Shown piece by piece: positions 53,069 through 61,951 of a stretch of DNA of 64,000 nt. Made by a program: the position numbers and the translations under genes. The notes under the pieces were generated by a model. The model was not told the origin of the DNA and did no database searches. It saw only the letters and a list, made by a program, of their open reading frames with translations. The DNA is from Treponema sp. (lineage in GTDB: Bacteria > Spirochaetota > Spirochaetia > Treponematales > Breznakiellaceae), in the NCBI GenBank assembly GCA_009782955.1, contig WRIB01000001.1, positions 1 to 64,000 on the forward strand. The letters run 5' to 3'. Each line of letters opens with the position of its first letter. The stretch's first letter is position 1.

Positions 53069-53422
53069 ATGCCCAAAAAGAAAGCTGTAAAGAAAGACGC
53101 TGAAACGGTTAATGACCGGATAAAACAGGTCCGCCTGACTTTAGGGCTGTCTCAGGCAAAATTCTGCCGGATAATTCCTCTAACTAGAGGGCATTACGCC
53201 GAAATAGAATTGGGGAACAGGAAGGTAAATCAGCGAACGCTAAAACTGCTTGCCGCTTCCTATGGGGTGAATGAGAATTTTCTTAAAACAGGCAAAGGAT
53301 CGATGTTTGATACGAGGCCTGACCCAAAACTGGAAGAACTAACTCATCTATTCAGCGGCTTGCCGGTGAATTTTCAAAATTTTATTTTAAGCCAAATAAA
53401 AGAACTCAAAAAACTCCAATAA
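53069..53422 (+). CDS. XRE-family HTH transcriptional regulator
   Basis: RIKQVRLTLGLSQAKFCRIIPLTRGHYAEIELGNRKVNQRTLKLLAASYGVNENFLKTG. Confidence 0.88.
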   Translation: MPKKKAVKKDAETVNDRIKQVRLTLGLSQAKFCRIIPLTRGHYAEIELGNRKVNQRTLKLLAASYGVNENFLKTGKGSMFDTRPDPKLEELTHLFSGLPVNFQNFILSQIKELKKLQ

Positions 53423-53471
53423 TGTAATGTATGTATTGACTTTTGCCTGACCGCTATTTATCCTTTTTAAA

Positions 53472-53750
53472 ATGGCAAACGGACAATGGGGCGAAAACCT
53501 GATCCAACAGACCCGCAAAGAATTTGAAGATATGATTAGCCATGTTGATTCGGAAGGCGTACGCCACTGGCTAATCGGGAGCCATGATCTATTGGAAGCC
53601 CGTTTCAAAAACAGCGACGGGGAACGCTTTGGCCGTATAAGCGCCGGCAATGCGCATGCACGTAACTACCTAATTGAACTGGAAGGTGGCGGGCAGGAAC
53701 AATACCCCACTGTAAATGCATTGCTTGAAGCCGGGTGGGTTTTGGATTAA
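53472..53750 (+). CDS. Small hypothetical protein
   Basis: 92 aa, MANGQWGENLIQQTRKEFEDMISHVDSEG. Confidence 0.6.
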   Translation: MANGQWGENLIQQTRKEFEDMISHVDSEGVRHWLIGSHDLLEARFKNSDGERFGRISAGNAHARNYLIELEGGGQEQYPTVNALLEAGWVLD

Positions 53751-53767
53751 AAATTTTTGGAGGATTT

Positions 53768-54313
53768 ATGAATAAGAAGGCACTGGAAACTTTACTAGGA
53801 AAAATAAGATTTGATGAAAATTATATTGAAGCTACTTTTCAATTCCATTTATTAATGGAACTGGCATCAGGGTATAATCGAAATGCTATTTTTCCGGAAA
53901 GAAATATCAAACATCATGATTTAACGAAGCTGACCAAAAAAGAAATAGATATAGTTATTGTGCCGGATAAAAAGCACAGTGATACTATTGCCATAGAGTT
54001 AAAAATGCCCATGAACGGTCAAGTTCCGGAACAAATGTTCAGTTTTATTAAGGATATTAAGTTCCTTGAAGAATTAAAGGAAAGTAATAAATTTTCAAAA
54101 TGCTATCTAATAACGGTAACAGACAACCAAAATTTTTGGGTAGGAGAAGAAAAAAACGGCATATACCCCTATTTCAGAAATGGAAAAATTATTACAGGAA
54201 CATTTACAAAACCAACCGGAAATAAGGATAAGGAATACAAACTTAACAAAAAATATAAAGCGGAATGGCAGGATCTGAAAGATGGATTCAGATACTTTAT
54301 CATAGAAGTTTAG
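53768..54313 (+). CDS. PD-(D/E)XK nuclease-like hypothetical protein
   Basis: KKEIDIVIVPDKKHSDTIAIELKMPMNGQ (D ... E-x-K). Confidence 0.6.
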   Translation: MNKKALETLLGKIRFDENYIEATFQFHLLMELASGYNRNAIFPERNIKHHDLTKLTKKEIDIVIVPDKKHSDTIAIELKMPMNGQVPEQMFSFIKDIKFLEELKESNKFSKCYLITVTDNQNFWVGEEKNGIYPYFRNGKIITGTFTKPTGNKDKEYKLNKKYKAEWQDLKDGFRYFIIEV

Positions 54314-54425
54314 AATTAACTTCTATCCACTTATTGCTCTTTATTCACAGATTATTTTAAATACCTCCAAATGGGAAAAAAAGGCAAGATATGGCTCGTT
54401 GCGGCTTCCATCGGGCGTAGGTTTC

Positions 54426-54863
54426 CTATCCTTCATCGCCGGGATGGCTTCCGGTTGTTAATAACGCCAGCAATTCATAAGGGCTTACAACAGGCAAAGT
54501 AGCAGAAGCAAAGTCGGCTTTATTGCGAGTTACAATATAATCAACCGCAATAGATTCCCCTGCGGCATATTGCACCGCATCTTCAAAATCGTCCCAATCT
54601 AAACTGACAGCTTGCCGTATTTCATTGCCCGTTACTGCGGCAACATCTACACTTTCCAGTAAATCTTTTATCAATGACATGGCAATTTTTTTGCTTTTCT
54701 TCGCTCTGGAAACAATGTAATAAATATCGGTAATAGCGGAGGCTGATAAAAAAAGCTTAATGCCTAGTTCTGCAAGCCCAAATACTTTAACGCTTGAAGC
54801 CAAAAAAGGCTGGTTTTCCAGAATCACATCAATGGTAACATTGGTGTCTATAAGTATTTTCAT
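54426..54863 (-). CDS. PIN-domain toxin
   Basis: MKILIDTNVTIDVILENQPF, DWDDFEDAVQYAAGESIAVDYIVTRNKADF. Confidence 0.9.
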   Translation of the reverse strand: MKILIDTNVTIDVILENQPFLASSVKVFGLAELGIKLFLSASAITDIYYIVSRAKKSKKIAMSLIKDLLESVDVAAVTGNEIRQAVSLDWDDFEDAVQYAAGESIAVDYIVTRNKADFASATLPVVSPYELLALLTTGSHPGDEG

Positions 54864-55147
54864 TTAAAATACTCGCCATACTTTTCCTCAAGCCGCATTT
54901 GCCGAATATCTTTCATGGTTAGATTTTCTGGTAAACCCGCATCTTTAAGCACGCCCACGAGGGCTTGTACTTTCGGTGAGTTAGCCGCTTCTTCGATCTG
55001 CGCCATAGTAAATCTCGGCATTGCTTCGGCAGTATGTTCCGTTTCCGTGTCATCTATGGTTATTGTAACTTTCTTTTTCTGCGGAATAGAAACCGGTCTA
55101 TCGGGAATAAATCGTTCATTATCAAAAATGCCTGTTACCACGAGCAT
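54860..55147 (-). CDS. Antitoxin of the PIN toxin
   Basis: Overlaps the toxin start by 4 nt; MLVVTGIFDNERFIPDRPVSIPQKKKVTITI. Confidence 0.75.
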   Translation of the reverse strand: MLVVTGIFDNERFIPDRPVSIPQKKKVTITIDDTETEHTAEAMPRFTMAQIEEAANSPKVQALVGVLKDAGLPENLTMKDIRQMRLEEKYGEYFK

Positions 55148-55243
55148 ATCAGCCTCCAAGAAAGGTATCTATGCTTCTATTATATCATGGTAAAAAAAGA
55201 AGAAACAAGCGTAATCGTCGCTGTTCCGGCGTTTATATTTTAT

Positions 55244-56842
55244 TTATAAACAAAGAGAAAAGCCATTGATAAACTCCCGTAGCTTATCCAGAATTTTAAC
55301 CATTGCAAGGGTATCCAGGCGGCAGTAGGCAAGGAGGGCGGCGCGTATACGCTGCCGTTCCTGAGGGTTTTTACCGGGCAGTTGTGCGAAGGCGGTCATG
55401 GCCTCGCCACCATTATGGATAAGGTCAAGGGCGTTGTAGTCAAGTTCGGGATCATCCGGGCAGAGGGCAGGGAGTACCTTTTTGATCGAATAGGATTTGC
55501 CGAGTTCCCGGCTGTAGTACGATCGTGTCTGAAAGGGCTGCATAAGGTCTTTAATGTTATCGCGTATGTTTAAAAGATGTTCCGATAGATCGTCAAAGAG
55601 GGCGGCAAGTTCCTTTATGCGTCCTTTTTCATAGCCCATGCTGTACACAAGCACGCAAACATTTTTTGGTATATCGGTACAAAGACTTTCGGCAAGATCA
55701 CGGCGGGGGTCCCGGCCTTCCTGTGCCAAAAATTCGCGGTGTTCGGTTTCAGCGCCGGGGGCTTTTTGTATATGCAAAGAATACTGGAAGGGAATTTGCA
55801 TATAGGGGCGCTGCCCGTCAAAACCGGGGATGGCTTCCATAAAACTTTCAAAGTCAAGGAAATAAAGGGGCCAGCTTAAGGTGTTAAGGAATGAACGGAT
55901 ACCTTCCATATAAATGGTTGGAGGACGGTTGTAGACTGTTGTTGTTAGCTGGAGGAGTGTGTTGTCGTTAAGTTTTTCGCCGCTTTCCAGGAGCTGTTCA
56001 AAACTGACAATGCCCCTGCGGTAAAGGTTTAGTTTCTTGTCCATACGCAGTGAATGGCCGGAAATGTCAAAAACGCTGTTCTGGGGAATATGCCGCCAAC
56101 AATAAGCACAATACGCACATTCGTAAGGATCAAAACAGTGTTCCCCGATATCCCTTTCTGGTTCTTCTCCTGCTATGGTATCCCTGAAACGGCTGATATT
56201 GGAGGCTACTTCTTCCTGCATGGAGAGGACTTTTTTTGTACAGTTATGGACTTTAAATAAACCGTGTAAGTCGAGTTCACCCCGGCGTTCGTATTTGTTA
56301 TTGACATACATTAATGAAACTTTTTTAACCTTTATGCCTATGGAAGAAAGCACAAAATATTGAAACGCCGCATCGTCATTGTAGATTGGCTTTAGCTCCG
56401 TTGAGCTTTTTACTTCGACAATTTCTACACATGCGGAAGTTTGCGCGCATGCGCCAGCTTGTGAACAAGCTGTAGCTTGCGAGCCATCATCAAAAACACG
56501 AAGTATGTCAACACTGCAAAAATTTCCGGCATTTGCAAAAGAAGCTTCGCAGATGGTTTTTGCTTTTTTGTCCAGAAGCTCTTTAGTATGGGCAAGCATA
56601 ATCGATTTATCTTCGTGGTAGGATACTTCGGCAAATTCGCCGTAGTAACCCATTGCAATATCCCCGACTTTGTTTCCTGTGTCCATGACCGCCTGATTCA
56701 ATACGGAATCGTCACGGACTTCGCTTTTATGCTCGTCCAGCCAGAGTATCTTTGGACATTGGATGCCTCTGCAATAGCGGGATTTGGATAGTTTTTTATT
56801 TGCCTTATACTCATCAGAAAAAACCATATCGAAGATGTTCAT
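55244..56842 (-). CDS. DUF2779 protein: N-terminal Cas4-like PD-(D/E)XK with Cys cluster plus C-terminal DnaQ-like exonuclease
   Basis: SKSRYCRGIQCPKILWL, SVDIL...VEIVEVKSSTE, CFDPYECAYCAYCW, YFLDFESF...YCRLDTLAMVKIL. Confidence 0.85.
   Translation of the reverse strand: MNIFDMVFSDEYKANKKLSKSRYCRGIQCPKILWLDEHKSEVRDDSVLNQAVMDTGNKVGDIAMGYYGEFAEVSYHEDKSIMLAHTKELLDKKAKTICEASFANAGNFCSVDILRVFDDGSQATACSQAGACAQTSACVEIVEVKSSTELKPIYNDDAAFQYFVLSSIGIKVKKVSLMYVNNKYERRGELDLHGLFKVHNCTKKVLSMQEEVASNISRFRDTIAGEEPERDIGEHCFDPYECAYCAYCWRHIPQNSVFDISGHSLRMDKKLNLYRRGIVSFEQLLESGEKLNDNTLLQLTTTVYNRPPTIYMEGIRSFLNTLSWPLYFLDFESFMEAIPGFDGQRPYMQIPFQYSLHIQKAPGAETEHREFLAQEGRDPRRDLAESLCTDIPKNVCVLVYSMGYEKGRIKELAALFDDLSEHLLNIRDNIKDLMQPFQTRSYYSRELGKSYSIKKVLPALCPDDPELDYNALDLIHNGGEAMTAFAQLPGKNPQERQRIRAALLAYCRLDTLAMVKILDKLREFINGFSLCL
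56429..56479 (-). repeat. In-frame palindromic insertion encoding QATACSQAGACAQTSAC
   Basis: Contains cagcttgt-ga-acaagctg and gcgcatgcgc palindromes within the DUF2779 gene. Confidence 0.7.
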
Positions 56843-56934
56843 CCTTTTTTCTTACCATGATATACCGCCGGTGAATTCTCCTCAAGCAACTACCATATAC
56901 AGAGATTTTTAAAAAACCTTCAAAAAAAATACTA

Positions 56935-57060
56935 CATTTTTGGAACAAATTCATCCAAAAAAATGAAGTTTTTTGAATTTTATTTGTATATTGTGTTTGT
57001 ATGGAATGTTCATTGACATGCTTCTAAAAGATACTATATAATGCTTCTAAAAGAACCAGG
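56935..57060 (+). promoter_or_regulatory. Promoter/operator module B, inverted homologue of module A; TTGACA-N18-TATAAT
   Basis: CATTTTTGGAACAAATTCATCCAAAAAAATGAAGTTTTTTGAATTTTAT...TTGACATGCTTCTAAAAGATACTATATAATGCTTCTAAAAGAACC. Confidence 0.85.
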
Positions 57061-57065
57061 AGTTT

Positions 57066-58250
57066 ATGATGAAGAAAATTATTTTGTTATTGATGATCTT
57101 ATTACTGGCAGCTGCCGTCTATGCCCAAAAGCCGGAGGATTTTAAGGTGGCGCAATTACCGGACAACACCATTAAAATTACCAAATATAACGGCAGCGTA
57201 ATGAATGTGGTTATCCCCGATACCATCCAGGGTCAAAAGGTAACAGCCATCGGAGAGGGTGTATTTAGTCAAGTGAGAGTAACCAGAGTAGTGATTCCTG
57301 AAGGAGTAACGGAAATTGTGGATGGATTATTCAAATTTTGTGGTACACTTACCAACGTAACATTGCCCTCAACTCTTACAGAAATAGGAAAAGAAGCTTT
57401 TTATGGGTGTGGTGCTTTAACCACAATAACACTGCCGCCCAATCTGAAAAAAATAAGAAGAGCTGCGTTTAGTGGATCTGGATTAAAAACCATTGTTATT
57501 CCCGAGGGTATAACTGAAATAGAGGAAAGTGTGTTCGTTGGTTGTAACCAGCTTACCACCATAACACTACCTTCAACGATTGCAAAAATAAATCAAACTG
57601 CCTTTTATGGGTGTAGCGCTTTGACCGCTATAACACTACCATCTAATCTGAAAGAAATAGAAAGAGCTGCGTTTAGTGGGACTGGATTAAAAAATATTGT
57701 TATTCCCGAGGGTGTAACAGAGATAGGTGAAGGTGTGTTCATTCGTTGCCTTCAGCTTACCGCTGTAACGCTACCTTCAACACTTACAGAGATAGGAGCA
57801 GAGGCTTTTTTTGAATGTATTGCTTTAACTGCAATAACTCTGCCAAAAACGCTTATTAAGATAGGAGCAAATGCGTTTGAAAATTCCGGATTAAGAAGCA
57901 TTGTTATTCCTGAAGGCGTAACAAAAATTGAAAAAAGAGCGTTTGCAGGCTCTGGGTTAAGAAGTATTGTTATACCTGAAGGTTTAACAAAAATTGAGGA
58001 AAGTGTGTTCGTTGGTTGTAACCAGCTAACCACCATAACACTGCCTTCGACACTTACAGCAATAGATTATGAGGCTTTTAATAGTTGTAGTGCTTTGGTC
58101 ACCATTAATATTCCCGCTGCATTGACAGAAATAAATTGGACTTGGGGAGATCGAATTTATCCTAATAATAATGCTTTTATGCGCTGTTCCAAGATCCCCC
58201 CGGCAACCCAGGCAAAATTAAAAGAATTGGGCTATGAGGGAAGGTTCTAG
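57066..58250 (+). CDS. Secreted BspA-type leucine-rich repeat protein
   Basis: Signal peptide; repeated IVIPEGVTEIGEGVF..C.QLT.ITLPSTLTEIG..AF. Confidence 0.95.
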   Translation: MMKKIILLLMILLLAAAVYAQKPEDFKVAQLPDNTIKITKYNGSVMNVVIPDTIQGQKVTAIGEGVFSQVRVTRVVIPEGVTEIVDGLFKFCGTLTNVTLPSTLTEIGKEAFYGCGALTTITLPPNLKKIRRAAFSGSGLKTIVIPEGITEIEESVFVGCNQLTTITLPSTIAKINQTAFYGCSALTAITLPSNLKEIERAAFSGTGLKNIVIPEGVTEIGEGVFIRCLQLTAVTLPSTLTEIGAEAFFECIALTAITLPKTLIKIGANAFENSGLRSIVIPEGVTKIEKRAFAGSGLRSIVIPEGLTKIEESVFVGCNQLTTITLPSTLTAIDYEAFNSCSALVTINIPAALTEINWTWGDRIYPNNNAFMRCSKIPPATQAKLKELGYEGRF

Positions 58251-58300
58251 GAGTATTCTGTACATAACATATTCATAGGAAACTATAAAGGAGTTTTACA

Positions 58301-58867
58301 ATGAAGAAAACACTGTATTTCCTGTGCGTAATAGCACTGCTGTTGTTTGCCGCCTGCCAGAAACAAGAACAGGAACAGGAAAAAGAAACCATTCCCGAAG
58401 CCGCCAAAGGCTACGGAGAAGTATCATGGGGGGCGAGTGTTGAGGAAGTCAGGAAGGCTTACGGTATCGGCGAAGAAGTCGATGCAGTAGCCAACGAAAA
58501 CGACCCTAATTTAACAACCCTGCGGCAAGACAAAGTTTCCGAAGTTATTAGCGGACGGGTGTTCAATTTTAATGAAGGTAAACTGTACGCTGTTTCTGTA
58601 GGGTATGACCCGAAAAAAGTCAGTGCAGATAATCTTGAAAAAACCCTGGATGAAAAATACGGGCCGTACTTTCATGAATACCGGCGTTTTATCCTTGGCA
58701 GTGCTTATACCGATTATCGGTGTTATACCACTTATTTACCGCGCCATTCTGTTGAATACGGCAAATCTTTTCAAGGCGGACTGAATGATTATCTTTTTGT
58801 TTATTACCGGTGGGCAGAATTTGATGATAAGTATAAACAATCAAAAATTGAACGCGTAGAATTGTAA
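58301..58867 (+). CDS. Hypothetical lipoprotein
   Basis: MKKTLYFLCVIALLLFAACQKQ lipobox; 188 aa. Confidence 0.75.
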   Translation: MKKTLYFLCVIALLLFAACQKQEQEQEKETIPEAAKGYGEVSWGASVEEVRKAYGIGEEVDAVANENDPNLTTLRQDKVSEVISGRVFNFNEGKLYAVSVGYDPKKVSADNLEKTLDEKYGPYFHEYRRFILGSAYTDYRCYTTYLPRHSVEYGKSFQGGLNDYLFVYYRWAEFDDKYKQSKIERVEL

Positions 58868-59400
58868 TTATTCCTCTTTTTAATGCGCACTTTTTTTGAT
58901 AATGCCGGCTGCGGAAACATCATCGCCTGAACCTTTTTGGGTAAATAAGGGCAGTATTTCACGAAACTGGGTTTCACCTCTGCATAACCCTTCATCAAGA
59001 AAATGCTGATACACGCTCCGGTAAAAACGGGCAAGGTGCGCCTCGTTTTCATTCAGGGGAAACGAATCGTCAATTCCGTCGCTTCCCAGAAAAATGGCAA
59101 GCGGCAGTTTTTCGCTGTAAAAATGACGAAAAAGGTTTTTCGCATCTTCATCGCAAAGTGACGTTGTTCTGTTAAGGAAGCACCTGTCGTCCCAGATACT
59201 GCCGCTGTTGCTTTTATTTGAGTCAATTGTTTATTCAAGGCTACCTGCTTTACCGACATGGCCGGATTTCCGGCGTCACCTCCGCCGGCTGTAGATCCGT
59301 TTGCCGGTACCGTTGAGGCGGCAGCCGGTTTCACTGCGCTTACCTGAACACTTTTGCTTGCAACCTGGGAAGCCCGTACTGAAACAAACTTTATTCGAAA

Positions 59401-59475
59401 GTCTGGTTTAATACCCCGTGGCTTGCCACGGCTGAAAGGAATTAAAGTACGAGAGTGTATGGTATTAAACCAGAC
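59401..59475. repeat. Nested palindromic element 1
   Basis: gtctggtttaatacc ... ggtattaaaccagac (perfect 15-bp IR) enclosing ccgtggc-tt-gccacgg. Confidence 0.9.
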
Positions 59476-59499
59476 GGTATAATAAATTTCCTATCGAAC

Positions 59500-59561
59500 G
59501 AGGCTCCCCGGCGGATTATGTAACGTTTACAGATACCTCGAGGCTTGCCTCGGGGAGCCTC
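59500..59561. repeat. Nested palindromic element 2
   Basis: gaggctccccg ... cggggagcctc (perfect 11-bp IR) enclosing cgaggc-tt-gcctcg. Confidence 0.85.
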
Positions 59562-59744
59562 ATTGTTTTACGAAGCATTGCTGCGCGGTGGACTTCCAGT
59601 ATGGACTCCATTGATCCGGTAAATTCAGCAAGATGGTCTTTATTATACTATGCGAGTTTTTTAATCAAATAATCGAAAAATGACAAAAAAAAATGGTTGA
59701 CAGATAAGTCTGAATATGGTATCTTATTTGTACTGGAGGATAAA

Positions 59745-60029
59745 ATGGCATTAAATTTAAGGAATAATGTAAAACCAATTTCTTATGTAAAAACCAATGC
59801 AGCCGAAATGATGAATTATGTAAATGAACACAGAAACCCAATAATAATAACACAAAATGGTGAGGCAAGAGCCGTTTTAATGGATATAAATACCTATCAG
59901 GATAATGAAGATGCATTGGCTCTATTGTGTTTGTTAAGAATGGCAGAAAAGGACATTGAAAACGGAGATGTAAAAGATTCCGAAGCAGTATTTAAAGAAT
60001 TAAGGGAAAAGTTCAAAAAAAATGGTTAA
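59745..60029 (+). CDS. Phd/YefM-type antitoxin
   Basis: NVKPISYVKTNAAEMMNYVNEHRNPIIITQNGEARAVLMDINTYQ. Confidence 0.9.
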   Translation: MALNLRNNVKPISYVKTNAAEMMNYVNEHRNPIIITQNGEARAVLMDINTYQDNEDALALLCLLRMAEKDIENGDVKDSEAVFKELREKFKKNG

Positions 60030-60387
60030 AAAAACAACTAAATATAAAAAATATGTTGTTAAAATTACACAAAATGCAGAAAATGATTTAACTGAAATTA
60101 TAAATTACATTTCCCAAAATAATCCACAAACAGCATTGGTAATTATGGAAAAAATAATTTCAAGGATAAAAACATTGGATCGTTTTCCTTATAAGGGAGG
60201 ATATGTTCCTGAATTACTGGTTAGGAATATTAAAGATTTTAGAAAAATAACAGAAACTCCATGGAATATTTATTATAAAATAAATGACAATATTGTAAAT
60301 GTATTGGCTGTAATTGATTCAAGAAGAAATTTAAAAGATATATTAATAAATAAACTATTAGGAGATGAAGCAGCCAACTTCGTTTAA
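60022..60387 (+). CDS. RelE/ParE-type toxin
   Basis: YVVKITQNAENDLTEIINYISQNNPQTALVIMEKIISRIKTLDRFPYKGGYVPE...RKITETPWNIYYKINDNIVNVLAVIDSRRN. Confidence 0.92.
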   Translation: MVKKTTKYKKYVVKITQNAENDLTEIINYISQNNPQTALVIMEKIISRIKTLDRFPYKGGYVPELLVRNIKDFRKITETPWNIYYKINDNIVNVLAVIDSRRNLKDILINKLLGDEAANFV

Positions 60388-60605
60388 CAAACGGGTTAGG
60401 AGGCGGCAGTTTTTGCCATTTCCCGGACAGTTGCTGCCCAGCGTTCTACCAAAGGTTTTGGGGCCAGGGGGTGGGCAAAATGTGGTGGAGTAAAATCCCA
60501 CAAAGGCGCTTGCGCCGACTGGGATTTTACGGAGCCTAGCCGCCGTAAGGCTCTTAAAATTACTGCATTAGCAGTAACCTTGCGCTAACCGTTTGTTAAG
60601 CGAAG
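60380..60605. repeat. attC-like composite element with near-identical 21-bp inverted arms
   Basis: cttcgtttaacaaacgggttag ... ctaaccgtttgttaagcgaag; contains nested palindrome 60490-60530 (gtaaaatccca..ggcgcttgcgcc..tgggattttac). Confidence 0.6.
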
Positions 60606-60618
60606 TAATATTTGTTTT

Positions 60619-61356
60619 TTATACCTTACCCAATTGTAATATAAAGACCCTGATAAGCCCCAATATTATCATATGCGCGGGACAATAAATATAGAAAAAC
60701 CATTTCATCCCTTTCCAGTTTCCCCTTTGTCCATTATATTGATGTAATAAGGGAATAGCCAATACGATTAGCATTTGCAATAAACCGTACACTTTATTTA
60801 AAAAAATAAAATATCCTATCGAATATATTGTTATAAAAAATATTAACCACAGCATTTGCTTTTTGAAATCGCCTCTGTTCCTTCCCATGTGCAATATCGC
60901 AAGAGCCGCAGGAGAACTCCAAGCTGCGGGAAAAGCAGCGCATATAACAGGAATGACTACTATATTTTTTTGCCATGTTATTAATTTGCTTTTTTCCCAT
61001 ATCACCAATGCGATTAACCCCAACATATATGCCCAAATAACGTATGTCTGATCAAACCCGATAGGTATAAAACTTTTATCAAATGCAAAAGCATAGGCAA
61101 AATGCGTTATAACAGCCCAAATGAATAATCTTAAAATGTATTTTTTTATATTTCTTGTATGGTGATAGCCTTCCACAATTAGAAACATCATAATTGGGGC
61201 GGCTAATCTTCCGATTATGTGCATAAACAACACAGGTATATCCAAACTATAACGAGGGAAAAGAATGAGGGCGGTATGATCTATTGTCATCGCAACAATG
61301 GCGATAATTTTTAGAGCATTCGATGTAAGTCCCTTTATAATTCTTTCATTAACCAT
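60619..61356 (-). CDS. TraX-family membrane protein
   Basis: LKIIAIVAMTIDHTALILFP, MHIIGRLAAPIMMFLIVEGYHHTRNIKKYILRLFIWAVITHF. Confidence 0.9.
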   Translation of the reverse strand: MVNERIIKGLTSNALKIIAIVAMTIDHTALILFPRYSLDIPVLFMHIIGRLAAPIMMFLIVEGYHHTRNIKKYILRLFIWAVITHFAYAFAFDKSFIPIGFDQTYVIWAYMLGLIALVIWEKSKLITWQKNIVVIPVICAAFPAAWSSPAALAILHMGRNRGDFKKQMLWLIFFITIYSIGYFIFLNKVYGLLQMLIVLAIPLLHQYNGQRGNWKGMKWFFYIYCPAHMIILGLIRVFILQLGKV

Positions 61357-61543
61357 AATTTAACCTCCGTAATTATTTTATTTCAAATGCCATGTAGCAA
61401 TTAATCTGACACAAGAAAACTTCCATTCCCGATCATAATCGGGAGTTATTGGATTTTTCTATCTACCAGCGTTTTTCATAAGTATTATAAGGATTAGGCA
61501 GCACTTTGAGATTAAAAAATTGACAAGATACAAAAAAATGATA

Positions 61544-61951
61544 CTAAGATGCAGAATCGTCTATTTCTTCATCGCGTTTTCGTAATAATTGGTTTATCAT
61601 TTCTGTTTCTTTCCGAATTTTTAAAATATCGAGTATTACAGCCAATACATAAATTGCAACTGCCATGATAACAAGAACAAACACAGGTATATCATCCCAA
61701 TTAAAAATTTTCCAAAATGCGACAAGAACAATGATAATATAGCAAATATCCAACAGATATTCCATGATAAGATACCGTGTATCAAGTTTATGCAATAGCA
61801 AAATACCAAGATTAATTATAATATTTGCTCCCAATATTTCAAATACAGTATTAACAGTGATGTTTTTTAAATCAAAGAATACATAAAATAAAGCCAAAAT
61901 TGTTAATGTGGCTCCATGTGTAAAAATGACATTTTGAATGTTTTTTTTCAT
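61544..61951 (-). CDS. DUF3021-type membrane protein
   Basis: Four TM segments; adjacent to the LytTR gene. Confidence 0.75.
   Translation of the reverse strand: MKKNIQNVIFTHGATLTILALFYVFFDLKNITVNTVFEILGANIIINLGILLLHKLDTRYLIMEYLLDICYIIIVLVAFWKIFNWDDIPVFVLVIMAVAIYVLAVILDILKIRKETEMINQLLRKRDEEIDDSAS

Larger units (their letters stand above)
58880..59655 (-). pseudogene. Decayed gene with PP2C-type phosphatase C-terminal remnant
   Basis: Frame not in the ORF track reads NSGSIWDDRCFLNRTTSLCDEDAKNLFRHFYSEKLPLAIFLGSDGIDDSFPLNENEAHLARFYRSVYQHFL...FTQKGSGDDVSAAGIIKKSAH*; upstream sequence continues in other frames with stops. Confidence 0.65.

Noticed and set aside
54426-55147. PIN toxin-antitoxin pair as a novel system
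   Set aside because: Standard VapBC-like arrangement with clear PIN motifs; ordinary accessory content.
55244-56842. DUF2779/Cas4-like gene as evidence of a CRISPR-Cas locus
   Set aside because: No repeats, Cas1/Cas2 or effector genes in the window; DUF2779 proteins occur outside CRISPR loci.
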